DNA of 53,174 bases from Methylobacter sp. GTDB lineage: Bacteria > Pseudomonadota > Gammaproteobacteria > Methylococcales > Methylomonadaceae. This document shows, piece by piece, positions 27,165-36,500 of the stretch (the stretch's first letter is position 1; each line of letters opens with the position of its first letter). A model generated the notes under the pieces. It had not been told where the DNA came from. It did no database searches and saw nothing but the letters and a program-made list of their open reading frames with translations. The stretch spans positions 1 through 53,174 of the forward strand of contig NZ_JAUXVR010000033.1 in NCBI RefSeq assembly GCF_030680395.1, in the 5' to 3' direction. Position numbers and translations under genes: made by a program.

Positions 27165-27441
27165 TATGCGCTTATGCGGTTCTTAATAATGCCTTCACTT
27201 GTTGTTTTAAAGACAAGCGAAGGCAGATTTGCCGCCCCGGAAGTCATTGACGAATCCGGTCGGTTATCTCGACAAGGCTGATACCGCAGTTATTGCGTTC
27301 TGGATCAGGATGTGGCGGGGCCCGATACCGATCAACTGACAGCCTTGCGCCGCGAGACTTTCGGTTTTCCTTAGCAATAATGCCAAGCCAAAATGCGGCA
27401 GTTGGCTCGGTGTTGAAATTCATGCGGCTCCGATGGCGCTG
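27165..27441. other. Intergenic region after ftsH
   Basis: A hairpin with arms GCCTTC-A-CTTGT and ACAAG-C-GAAGGC lies at 27192-27225, a plausible end structure for the ftsH transcript, although no T-run follows. The rest (27230-27440) has a short frame with an internal TGA (VIDESGRLSRQG, then LDQDVAGPDTDQLTALRRETFGFP). It may be a gene remnant, but I do not recognise a parent family. Confidence 0.4.
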
Positions 27442-27963
27442 TTATTTTCTGGGAGCGGGTGGCGGCGAGCCGGGCGGTGGCGGCGGAATATTGGAGGACG
27501 GCGGCTCAGCTTGACGGAATGATTCGCCAGAGAATTGTCCCGATACCGGGACCTGATGGCCTTTGGAATACATGCATTGAATATAAGCCACATCATAGCG
27601 TTCTTGCGTCCCATACATGGAACTGCCGGCGGCACCTGTGCCGACTATGCTGCCGCCCAACAAACCGGTGCCTGCGCCGATGGCGGCCCCTTCCCCTCCA
27701 CCGATTGCCGCTCCGGCTGCCGCACCTAAAGCCGTACCGATTACGGCGCTAGTGGCGCCGCTACGCACAGACTCTTTTTGAGCGGTGGTGCCGCCAATCT
27801 GAAAATAAGCGTATTGCTGACAGACGGCATCGTCGTTACGAAACTGATCAAAAGACAGGCCGGAACCGGGCAGCACCATGACACTGGGCCCTGTAGGCAA
27901 ACTGACGCAAGCGCTGGCTGCCAGCATGGCCGTGGCCGAAAAGAGTATAGAAAAACGTGACAT
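27442..27963 (-). CDS. Exported glycine-zipper protein with QCMYSKGHQVPV signature
   Basis: The 173-residue protein has a signal sequence ending LAASAC, possibly a lipobox. Then comes the motif GPSVMVLPGSGLSFDQFRNDD and a glycine-zipper stretch at about residues 69-115 (IGTALGAAAGAAIGGGEGAA and onward). The signature YDVAYIQCMYSKGHQVPVSG follows, and a proline-rich tail ends it. It is paralogous to the lipoprotein at 40463-40825, which has the same flanking motifs but no glycine zipper. It probably sits in the outer membrane or periplasm, since glycine zippers mediate membrane packing. The precise role is unknown. It is the second gene of a two-gene minus-strand unit, with AAGGAG as ribosome site. 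Confidence 0.85.
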   Translation of the reverse strand: MSRFSILFSATAMLAASACVSLPTGPSVMVLPGSGLSFDQFRNDDAVCQQYAYFQIGGTTAQKESVRSGATSAVIGTALGAAAGAAIGGGEGAAIGAGTGLLGGSIVGTGAAGSSMYGTQERYDVAYIQCMYSKGHQVPVSGQFSGESFRQAEPPSSNIPPPPPGSPPPAPRK

Positions 27964-27974
27964 ATTTGGACTCC

Positions 27975-28340
27975 TTAACGAGGTGAGGACGGTATCGGCT
28001 CAACTTGTTGCCAACCTCTTGGGCATTCTTTGATATAAGGATAATAGCCTTCGGGGTTGTTGCAGTAATACCAGTAGCCGGATGGGTATTGTTGGGCAGC
28101 GGGAGGCGATTGCTGGATGTAGACTGGCGGTGTTACCGGAACGGTGATCACCGTCGGCGGATAATAATAAGGGTAATAGAAGGGATCGCGGTAAAAAGGA
28201 TCACGGTAATAAGGATAAGAATAAAGCGGCACGCCGAAAGAAAATCCAAAACTGGAATAACCGTGGCGCGCCCAATTGACACCGCTATACAAGCTGCAAA
28301 TCATTAGTAGTATGGCTGATAGCGTCGTGTGTGTTTTCAT
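27975..28340 (-). CDS. Tyr/Pro-rich exported protein
   Basis: The 121-residue protein has an N-terminal signal peptide (MKTHTTLSAILLMICSLYSG). A low-complexity region of Tyr, Pro, Asp and Phe follows, including a tandem repeat (YRDPFYRDPFYYPYYYPP). The C-terminus, SGYWYYCNNPEGYYPYIKEC, then PRGWQQV, is a signature of small exported proteins in methanotrophs and other proteobacteria (from memory). The two cysteines may form a disulfide. It is the first gene of a two-gene unit, 11 bases from the next. Its counterpart at 41030-41410 is also Tyr-rich. Function is unknown. Confidence 0.8.
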   Translation of the reverse strand: MKTHTTLSAILLMICSLYSGVNWARHGYSSFGFSFGVPLYSYPYYRDPFYRDPFYYPYYYPPTVITVPVTPPVYIQQSPPAAQQYPSGYWYYCNNPEGYYPYIKECPRGWQQVEPIPSSPR

Positions 28341-28619
28341 TATTTACTCCTTTCAAAAACAGTAGCCGTTTAACAGATCTGCGGATAGAAGCGCGCTTTA
28401 TGAATTTAAGTTGTATCTGTCGATTCGATGCTCATTGCCGAGTGTCGATCGAGTATTGTCAATAAACCGAAAACAGACCGATTTAATGGAAGTTGCCACC
28501 TCGTCGGAGTGTAATGACGAGGAAAGTTTTGTTTTACTCTATCTTGCTGGTTGTCGTCAAATTTGCTTGTTGTTTGAGGTGACACGAAAGCTTTTCTGAA
28601 AATGAAACGGCTCTGAGTC

Positions 28620-28870
28620 TGAGGTATCCCCATAAAATAAGTTTATAAAACAACAGGTTTTTGATATTTTGCGCATTCAATATATACAACATAGCCGAAA
28701 AGTCGTCATGCTGGCAGGGATGCCAGTATCCAGTCACAAGGATGTGAAACTTTAAAATACCACTCGCTTTTATTAAGCACCTGGAAAGTCACCAAAGTTA
28801 CCATCCATGGCACTGGATTCCGGCATCCCTGCCGGAACGACGAGCTTGGGAAATTTGTGGGGATACCTCA
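28620..28870. mobile_element. Miniature transposable element, copy B, with 11-bp target duplication
   Basis: The ends TGAGGTATCCCCA (28620-28632) and TGGGGATACCTCA (28858-28870) are perfect 13-bp inverted repeats. They are flanked by an identical direct repeat GGCTCTGAGTC at 28609-28619 and 28871-28881. Inside lies the palindromic core shared with the elements at 1-160 and 42152-42357 (GTCATGCTGGCAGGGATGCC on one side, GGCATCCCTGCCGGAACGAC on the other). The 251-bp element encodes no protein. A hairpin CCTCGTC/GACGAGG lies nearby at about 28499-28521. The surrounding non-coding stretches 28341-28608 and 28882-29081 hold no visible gene. Confidence 0.8.
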
Positions 28871-29081
28871 GGCTCTGAGTCGATCATCAGCGAGTACTAT
28901 GCATCAGCGTACAGACATTGATAGAATCATAAGCTATTGATCCGTCATTTATAATATTTCACCGCACCATGCTTTTTCAAAGCTACGCCGGAGATAAAAT
29001 GATTCGATATAGGACTGATACACCCTGGGGTGCGATGCTTTACGATCATCATTGCACACGCTATCCAAAGTTCGGCCAACC

Positions 29082-30521
29082 ATGAGCGTGCGTATTTTGC
29101 TCGCAAGCTGTTTGCTGTCCTGTCCATTTGCCGCCTCTTCGGGGCAGGACGGAATAGTGGACGATCCTTTCTCCACAACTCGGCAAGTGAGTCAAAGCCC
29201 CGGAAAAAAACATTTAGCGCTTGAAGACCCCTGTCGCCTGAATAAAAACTCCGATCATGCCTGGACGCTGGTGGATGTGGTCGACCAAGCGCTGTGCAGC
29301 AACCCGCAAACCCGTCAAGCCTGGGCCAATGCGCGTTTCCAGGCGGCACAGGTCGGCATTGCCAAAGCCGCCTATTTACCGACTGTGACCTTGAATACCT
29401 CGGTCTCGCGGAGTATGAATTCCGCCGGCAGCAACTTGCAGCTAACCACCATCAGCAGTGCCGGAAGCGCTTCTTCTTCGCAGCCCATCAATCGCTTCAC
29501 TCCGGTTGTCAGCCTGAATTATCTTCTTTATAACTTCGGCGGGCGCGAAGCGCAGCTTGAAAGCGCTCAAAGAACCCTGGAAGCTTCGAACTGGACACAT
29601 GACGCGGTGTTGCAAACGGTGATGTTTGCAGCGATTCAGGCCTATTATCAGGTTTTTGCGACTCAAGCCGCCGCTGAAGCGGCGCTGGTTTCCGAGAATG
29701 CCGGTAATGAAGCATTGAATGCGGCCCAAAAGCGCTATGAGGTCGGCGTGGCGGCTTTGGCCGATGCGCTACAGGCAAAGACAGCATTCGCCCAGGCCAG
29801 GCTTAACCGTCAAAAGACCGAGGGCGATGCCAGAGTTGCCGTCGGAAGCTTGGCCAATGCGCTGGGACTCGAAGCCGACTATCGATTGAATATCGCTGCT
29901 CCGTTCCTGCCCAAACCGGATGCCGAACAGGACACCAGGGTGCATCGTTTGATCGAAGAGGCCAAGACTATGCGCCCCGACTTGGCCGCTGCCGAAGCAA
30001 CCGTCAAAGCGGCCGAAGCGAATGTTAAAGCCGCCGAGGCAGGGCATTGGCCGAGCATTTCGGTCATCAGCAATTACGGTTACAGCCATACCAGCTTGCC
30101 TAGCGATACGCAAAGCTGGACGATGGGTATGCAGATCAGCGTGCCGTTGTTCACCGGCTTCAATGTGACTTACCAAATCCGAAGCGCTCAAGAACAGCTT
30201 GAAGTGCAGCGCGCCAATTACGATCAGCTTGAGCAGTCGGTGAGTCTGGATGTCTGGCGCGCCTACCAGCTTTTAAACACCGCTCATGAAAGTTTCAAAA
30301 GCAGTGAAGATCTGGTAGCCAGCGCCGCTCAATCCGAAAGGGTGGCGATGGGGCGCTACAAAGCCGGGGCCGGTAATATTATCGATCTTTTGAATGCGCA
30401 ATCCAGTCACGCCAATGCCAGACTGCAGTTGATTCAGGCCCAATACAACTGGCTGACGCAAAAAGCCCAATTAGCCCAGGCATTGGGGCGTTTGGATTTT
30501 TCCACTATCCCGGCAAGGTAA
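29082..30521 (+). CDS. TolC-family outer membrane efflux protein
   Basis: From ATG 29082 the product has 479 residues. It has a signal peptide (SVRILLASCLLSCPFAASSG) and two outer-membrane-efflux repeats, seen as long amphipathic helices. One contains VDQALCSNPQTRQAWANARF, and the second contains AEATVKAAEANVKAAEAGHW with the following beta segment YGYSHTSLP. It is expected to form a trimeric channel through the outer membrane and periplasm, joined to the fusion protein and ABC transporter encoded next. The frame is open ten codons further upstream, but that part has no signal peptide. Seven bases separate it from the next gene, indicating a single tripartite export operon. The substrate is unknown. 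Confidence 0.92.
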   Translation: MSVRILLASCLLSCPFAASSGQDGIVDDPFSTTRQVSQSPGKKHLALEDPCRLNKNSDHAWTLVDVVDQALCSNPQTRQAWANARFQAAQVGIAKAAYLPTVTLNTSVSRSMNSAGSNLQLTTISSAGSASSSQPINRFTPVVSLNYLLYNFGGREAQLESAQRTLEASNWTHDAVLQTVMFAAIQAYYQVFATQAAAEAALVSENAGNEALNAAQKRYEVGVAALADALQAKTAFAQARLNRQKTEGDARVAVGSLANALGLEADYRLNIAAPFLPKPDAEQDTRVHRLIEEAKTMRPDLAAAEATVKAAEANVKAAEAGHWPSISVISNYGYSHTSLPSDTQSWTMGMQISVPLFTGFNVTYQIRSAQEQLEVQRANYDQLEQSVSLDVWRAYQLLNTAHESFKSSEDLVASAAQSERVAMGRYKAGAGNIIDLLNAQSSHANARLQLIQAQYNWLTQKAQLAQALGRLDFSTIPAR

Positions 30522-30528
30522 CAATTTT

Positions 30529-31659
30529 ATGGCTCATATTAAGCTAATCGCCCTTTTCAGCCTGATCGCCATCTCTGCCGGTATTTATGGATTCAATTTT
30601 TGGCGCGCAACGGAACAAGTCCATAATTACCGGACGGAAACAATAGCCAAAGGCAACATCGTCAAGACGGTCTCCGCCAATGGCACGTTAAACCCGGTAG
30701 TGCTGGTCAATGTCGGTACGCAGATTTCAGGCGTGATCAACAAGCTCAATGTCGATTTTAATGACCGGGTGCGCAAAGACCAAGTGCTGGCGGAAATCGA
30801 CCCCTCATTGATTGATGCCCAGCTAGAACAGAGCCGGGCGAATCTTGCCAATGCACAGGCCTCACTCAAACTTGCCCAAGCCAATGCAACAAGATCTAAA
30901 GAGCTGTATGTGCAGGATTACGTTGCCAGATCGGATCTCGATCAAGCCGTCCAGGCGCTGGCAGCCGCCAAGGCGCAGGTTGCGTCAGCCATCGGCCAGC
31001 TCAAACGCGATAAAGCCAACAAGGGCTATACCATTATCAGATCCCCGGTTTTCGGCATCGTGGTGTCGCGCAATGTCGACATAGGACAAACCGTCGCCGC
31101 AAGCTTTCAAACACCGACCTTGTTTACCATCGCCCAGGATCTGCAACGCATGCAGATCGACACCTCGGTCGCCGAAGCCGATGTCGGCGGCATTCGGGTT
31201 AACCAGACAGTAAACTTTACTGTGGACGCTTATCCTGACCGGGCTTTTCAGGGAAAAGTTTTCCGCATCAGGCTGGATTCCAAAGTGCTGCAGAATGTGG
31301 TTACCTATAATGTGGTGATTAGTGTGGATAATCCTGAAGAAATTCTGTTGCCGGGCATGACGGCCTTTGTCAACATCATCATTGACGAAAGAAACGACAC
31401 CTTGAAACTGCCATTGGCGGCATTCAAGTTCCGACCTGCCGGAGAGGCCGGCAAGCCCGGTAAAAACGTTTACCGTCTGGAGAATAATAAAGCCGTGGCG
31501 GTACCGGTGCAGACCGGCATCGCCGATGGCAAGTATGCCGAATTAACCGGCGGGGAGTTAAAAGAAGGCGATTCGGTGATTCTCGAAGACCGGAGCGAGC
31601 GCAAGGCTGACGATGACAAGGGGCAGGGGCAAGGCGGCTTCCGGGTCAGGGCATTTTGA
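30529..31659 (+). CDS. MacA-like periplasmic adaptor (membrane fusion protein)
   Basis: The 376-residue HlyD/MacA-type protein has one N-terminal membrane helix (LIALFSLIAISAGIYGFNFW). Then come a biotinyl-lipoyl half (GTQISGVINKLNVDFNDRVR), a coiled-coil hairpin (about residues 90-165, AQLEQSRANLANAQASLKLA), and the second lipoyl half (IRSPVFGIVVSRNVDIGQTV). Beta-barrel and membrane-proximal domains complete it. MacA-type adaptors link an ABC transporter of the MacB class to TolC and stimulate its ATPase. The C-terminus is rich in Gly, Asp and Lys. The stop overlaps the ATPase gene start (ATGA). Confidence 0.92.
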   Translation: MAHIKLIALFSLIAISAGIYGFNFWRATEQVHNYRTETIAKGNIVKTVSANGTLNPVVLVNVGTQISGVINKLNVDFNDRVRKDQVLAEIDPSLIDAQLEQSRANLANAQASLKLAQANATRSKELYVQDYVARSDLDQAVQALAAAKAQVASAIGQLKRDKANKGYTIIRSPVFGIVVSRNVDIGQTVAASFQTPTLFTIAQDLQRMQIDTSVAEADVGGIRVNQTVNFTVDAYPDRAFQGKVFRIRLDSKVLQNVVTYNVVISVDNPEEILLPGMTAFVNIIIDERNDTLKLPLAAFKFRPAGEAGKPGKNVYRLENNKAVAVPVQTGIADGKYAELTGGELKEGDSVILEDRSERKADDDKGQGQGGFRVRAF

Positions 31660-32339
31660 TGGAACGGCCTTTAATCAGTGTCAGTGGACTGTCCAAATAT
31701 TATTTGGAAAACATGCCGGTGCTTAAGGATGTTAATTTCGACATCGAAAGCGGCGAGTTCGTCGCGATCATGGGCCATTCCGGTTCAGGAAAATCGACAC
31801 TGATGAATATACTCGGCTGCCTCGATACTGCTACAGGAGGGCACTATTATCTGGAAGGCAGAGACACCGCCGATTTAAATTCGAACGAATTGGCTGTATT
31901 GCGAAACCGCTTGATCGGGTTCGTTTTTCAAGGATTCAACTTATTGCCGAGAAGCTCGATTTTAGACAATATCGGTTTGCCGCTGCTTTATGCAGGCAAG
32001 AGCAGGGCAGAACGACATCAAAAAGCGTTGATCATGCTGGAGCGAGTCGGCTTGGCTGAATTAGGCGAGCGCAGGCCGAATCAATTGTCGGGAGGACAAC
32101 AACAGCGCGTCGCCATTGCCAGGGCATTGGTTAACGAACCTAAGCTAATTCTGGCGGACGAGCCGACCGGCAACCTCGACACGCAAACCGGAGAGGACAT
32201 CATGAAAATCTTTCAGACCTTAAATGAAGAGCACAATATCACGATCATCCTGGTTACCCATGAAGCCGATATTGCCGCCCACGCCAAACGGTTGATCCGG
32301 ATGGTCGATGGCAAAATCGCAACGGATCAGCGCTCATGA
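31659..32339 (+). CDS. MacB/LolD-type ABC transporter ATPase
   Basis: The 226-residue ATP-binding subunit shows Walker [11 protein letters not shown]-loop [11 protein letters not shown], the signature [15 protein letters not shown], Walker [13 protein letters not shown] and the H-loop [11 protein letters not shown] 31659 overlaps the preceding stop, which is preferred over the TTG one codon earlier. In E. coli MacB the ATPase is fused to the permease; here it is a separate gene, as in many MacB and LolD-like systems. It drives the exporter formed with the permease encoded immediately downstream (4-base overlap). Confidence 0.95.
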   Translation: MERPLISVSGLSKYYLENMPVLKDVNFDIESGEFVAIMGHSGSGKSTLMNILGCLDTATGGHYYLEGRDTADLNSNELAVLRNRLIGFVFQGFNLLPRSSILDNIGLPLLYAGKSRAERHQKALIMLERVGLAELGERRPNQLSGGQQQRVAIARALVNEPKLILADEPTGNLDTQTGEDIMKIFQTLNEEHNITIILVTHEADIAAHAKRLIRMVDGKIATDQRS

Positions 32340-33559
32340 TTATCGGCGCATTATTGGGGGAAGGCTGGGCGGCAATGCGCGCCAATCGCTTGCGCACCTT
32401 GCTAACCATGTTGGGTATGGTTTTCGGCGTCGGTGCGGTAATTATGATGCTGGCGATCGGCCAGGGCGCACAATTGATGGTCAACGAATCCATCGCCTCG
32501 ATGGGCAGTAACCTGTTTATCGTACTGTCGGGTTCAACGACGTCGGGCGGGTTGCGTCAGGGTTCCGGCACCGTGCCGACACTGACCTTGGCCGATGCCC
32601 AAGCCATCAGTGAATTACCTGAAATCGCCGCGGTCGCGCCCGGTTTCCCAAATACTGCCCAACTTATTTACGCCTCGAACAACTGGAGCACCCAAGTATC
32701 GGGAACCACGCCCGCTTTTCTTGAGGTCCGGGAATGGCAGGTTATTTCCGGTGAAGCGTTCAGCGACAGCGATGTGCGCTCGGCGACCCGGGTGCTGTTG
32801 ATGGGACAAACCGTGGCTCGTAATCTATTCGGCAATGAAAATCCTGTCGGTAAAATGGTCAGGGTGAAAAACAGCCCGTTCTTAGTATTAGGGGTTCTGG
32901 CGTCGAAAGGTCAAAGCCTGGATGGACGAGATCAGGACGACACCGTGTTTATCCCTATTACCACGGCCCAGCGCCAACTGTTCGGCAATCAATTTCCCGG
33001 TATGGTTCGCTTCATCATGGTCAAAGCCAAATCGGCCGAAGTCATGGACAGAGCCGAACGCAATATGAACGAATTGCTCAGGACACGGCACAGGATTCGT
33101 CCCGAACAAGAAGACGATTTTACTGTCCGCAACCTCACCGCAGTAGCCCAAGCCGCTGCCGGCACCACTAAAGCGATGTCGACGATGCTCGGCGCCATCG
33201 CGTCGGTATCGCTGCTGGTAGGCGGTATCGGCATCATGAATATCATGCTGGTTTCGGTTACCGAAAGAACCCGCGAAATCGGCATCCGCATGGCGATTGG
33301 CGCAAGAACACGTGACATTTTGCTGCAATTTCTTTTTGAAGCGGTGATGATCTCGTTGGCCGGAAGCTTCATCGGCGTGGTGGCGGGCATCGCGTGCGCT
33401 TATTTTTTCAGCCGGTTTAATGACGCGCTGGTCGTCGTAACGCTCAGTTCGGTATTGCTCGCGTTTGCTGTAGCCGTTGCGGTCGGCGTGTTCTTCGGTT
33501 TTTACCCCGCGCGCAAAGCCGCCAATCTCAAGCCTATCGAAGCGCTCCGGTTTCAATAG
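32336..33559 (+). CDS. MacB-type ABC transporter permease (FtsX fold)
   Basis: The 407-residue permease has an N-terminal helix (LLTMLGMVFGVGAVIMMLAI) and a large periplasmic MacB_PCD domain (about residues 45-255). Three C-terminal helices form the FtsX domain, with IGIMNIMLVSVTERTREIGI and the conserved IRMAIGARTRDILLQFLFEA block. MacB-type transporters are mechanotransmitters that push substrates from the periplasm through TolC. Possible substrates are macrolides, peptides, siderophores or lipopeptides, but none can be selected here. It is the last gene of the operon and is convergent with the sensor kinase. Confidence 0.94.
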   Translation: MIIGALLGEGWAAMRANRLRTLLTMLGMVFGVGAVIMMLAIGQGAQLMVNESIASMGSNLFIVLSGSTTSGGLRQGSGTVPTLTLADAQAISELPEIAAVAPGFPNTAQLIYASNNWSTQVSGTTPAFLEVREWQVISGEAFSDSDVRSATRVLLMGQTVARNLFGNENPVGKMVRVKNSPFLVLGVLASKGQSLDGRDQDDTVFIPITTAQRQLFGNQFPGMVRFIMVKAKSAEVMDRAERNMNELLRTRHRIRPEQEDDFTVRNLTAVAQAAAGTTKAMSTMLGAIASVSLLVGGIGIMNIMLVSVTERTREIGIRMAIGARTRDILLQFLFEAVMISLAGSFIGVVAGIACAYFFSRFNDALVVVTLSSVLLAFAVAVAVGVFFGFYPARKAANLKPIEALRFQ

Positions 33560-33593
33560 TACGATGGGTTTCCTACGTTCTCGGCAATTGCTC

Positions 33594-36500
33594 CTACAGG
33601 CTCTTATCAGGTTTTCTCTGCATGGGCAGGGTGAAATAAAAAGTGGTGCCTTTTCCATGCCGGCTATTGAAATGCAAAGTACCTTCATGGGCTTCGATAA
33701 TGGAACGACTGATGGATAGTCCCATGCCCATACCGTTTGCCTTGGTGGTGTAAAAAGGCGTTAATATTTTTTGTTGTTGGCCTGTATCAAGCCCCGGCCC
33801 ATTGTCTTTCACCTTGACCCGAACATTATTGGGAACCAGGTGGCTATAGATGGTTAACTGGCGTTGCCGTTCCGGGGATAAGCCTTGCAAGGCCTCAACG
33901 CTGTTTCGGATCAAATTCATGATGACCTGCTCAATTTGTATCTGATCAACATAAATAGGCGGCAGATTATTTTCCAGCGCAATTGTCAGCTTTATGCTGT
34001 TTTGTTTAAGATCAGCCATACACAGGTCGACAGCGTTATGAATCAATACATTAATATCGACGGCTGAAGGATGCTTGGTATGGGATTTGACAAATTCCCT
34101 CATGCGGTGAATGATCCGTCCCGCCCGTAAAGCCTGTTGCTGGGTCTTGTATAAAATCTCGGTGAGTTTCACCAGATCAGGACTTTCAGTATTGATCAGG
34201 TTTAAACTGACTTGGGTATAGCTGGAAATCGCAGCCAGAGGCTGGTTGACTTCATGGGCAATGCCGGAAGCCATTTCACCCATCAGCCCAAGGCGGGTGA
34301 CATGGGCGAGTTCGTTCAGATGCGCCTTGTCTTGCTGTTCCCGATGTTTGCGCAGGCTCACATCGCGCACAATGCTGGTAAAATAACATGCATTATCGAT
34401 TGAATACTCCGCTACGGACAGATCCAGAGGCACTACGGAACCGTTTTTACGAATGCCTTCAATCTCCTGGATTTGATTGTCAAATAATTTTACTGTTTGG
34501 GATAAGCTGAGACATGACGGCATGCGTTCGCAAACACTGCAACCAATCGGCATGAGTTTGCAAATACTGCAACCAATCAGCTCCTCGGTTTTATAGCCGA
34601 AAATAGTTTCTATTGCACTATTAACGGATACGATGATATTGGTCTTGTCATAAGTAATAATGCCTTCCACCGACGCATCAAAAATGGCGTTGAGCTTGGC
34701 CTCAATTTGTTTACGCCGGGTAATATCGTACAGTATCATCAAGCACTCACCCGCAAAATCGTGGTGAATCGCCGCAGCGCTCGCCAACACGGTTTTAATG
34801 CTGTTATTCTTGCAGCGAATAGTCAACTCTAAAGGCGGAAAGCCGTTCTGTTCCTGATTGGCTTTTTCCAGTGACGTTTGCCAGGTCGTCTCGGCCCAGT
34901 GACGATAGTCTGGATCAGGGTAGGCTTTTGCCCGCCAGTCTGACATAGTGGGGATGTCATCTATGCTGTAACCGAAGGTTTGCATGAACGCCGGATTCAG
35001 GAAAGTGATGTTCGACTGTTCATCATGCAAGGCCATCGGCACGGGGGATGCTTCAATTATCGAACGGAGTTTCGCCTCACTGGCTTTTAGCTGATTTTCC
35101 ATTAATTTGCGCTCGGTGATGTCGCGGCAAAATACACAAAATTGCTGGAATTCAGGCAGGAAGGCGATCGATACTTCAATATCAATGATATGCCCGTGTT
35201 TATGACGGTGGCAGGTCTCGAACAGGTCATAACCTTGCGCAACAACTTTTGCAATATGCGCTTTTACTTGCTCGGGTCCTTCTATTGCTTCCAATTGACT
35301 GATGTGCATGTTCATCAATTCATCAATTGAGTAGCCGCTTATTTTTGCATAAGCCTCATTAACTTGCAGTACATTACCCATTAAATCAACTATCCAGAAT
35401 CCGTCCATGGATATATCAATCATCGCTTTGAGTTGAGTAAATACCTGCTCAGCCTGTTTACGTTCGGTGATATCCAGCGCCACGCCATGGAGTCCGACAA
35501 TGGCGCCGGTGTCGTCCCGCATTACCTCCCCGCGTGCCAACATCCATCCGTGCGCCCCGTCAGCTTTGATCATTTCAAGTTCCAGTTCATAGGGAATCCC
35601 GGTTTCCTGCGTGTGGGGCAGAGCGGCGCTCAGTAGTTTCCAGCTCTCGGGGGTGAACAACCGAAAGTGCTCTGTATAATCCGGTGGTGGCAGTTCCGGA
35701 TTCAGGCCCAACATGCGGTAAAGTTGCTCCGACCAAGCCACATGGTGAGTCTTTAGGTCCAGCTGCCAACTGCCCATATGGGCGATGCGCTGCGCTTCTT
35801 GCAGTTCCTTCCGACTTTGTTGCAGCACCTGTTCCGCTTGTTTGCGCGCCGAAATATCTTTATGCGTGCCGATCATGCGCAAAGGCTTGCCGTCTTCGCT
35901 ACAGCTAACCACCATGCCTCGGCTTAGAATCCATTTGTAGCTTCCGTCTTTACAGCGCAAGCGGTATTCAACGAGATAAAGTGCCGTTTTTCCATTCAGG
36001 TAGGCTTGTCCGGCTTCTGTAACATGCGGCTGATCGTCGGGGTAAACAAGATTTATCCAGTCCTCGATATTAGGCAGGATATCGTTTTTGCCATACCCCA
36101 GCATTTCTTTCCAGCGACTCGAATACAGGGTTTCATTGGTCTGTATATCCCAGTCCCATACGCCGTCGCCGGAACCTTCAATCGCAAACTTCCAGCGATA
36201 TTCGCTTTCCCGTAATGCATCTTCTATTGTTTTTCTTTTTTGCATCTCGGCTTGTAGTTGTGCAACGCTGGGTAAAGACAAGGCGCCGGGAATAACCCAT
36301 AACATCAGTACGGCGGTGGTGACTGAAACAATCGCTGTAAGGGCTTTAACCAAGCCGTCCAGCCAATATAAAGGTATCCATATCGTGACAGCCGACAGTA
36401 AATGCGTGGTGCCGCAAGCGATAATAAATCCGGCAAACATGGTAGCCAGTAACGGATAGGGAAAATCTTTACGCTGCCGGATGAAATAGACGAGAATCAG

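Noticed and set aside
27233-27374. Possible gene remnant after ftsH
   Set aside because: A frame with one TGA gives protein-like sequence (LDQDVAGPDTDQLTALRRE), but no family was recognised, so no pseudogene is called.
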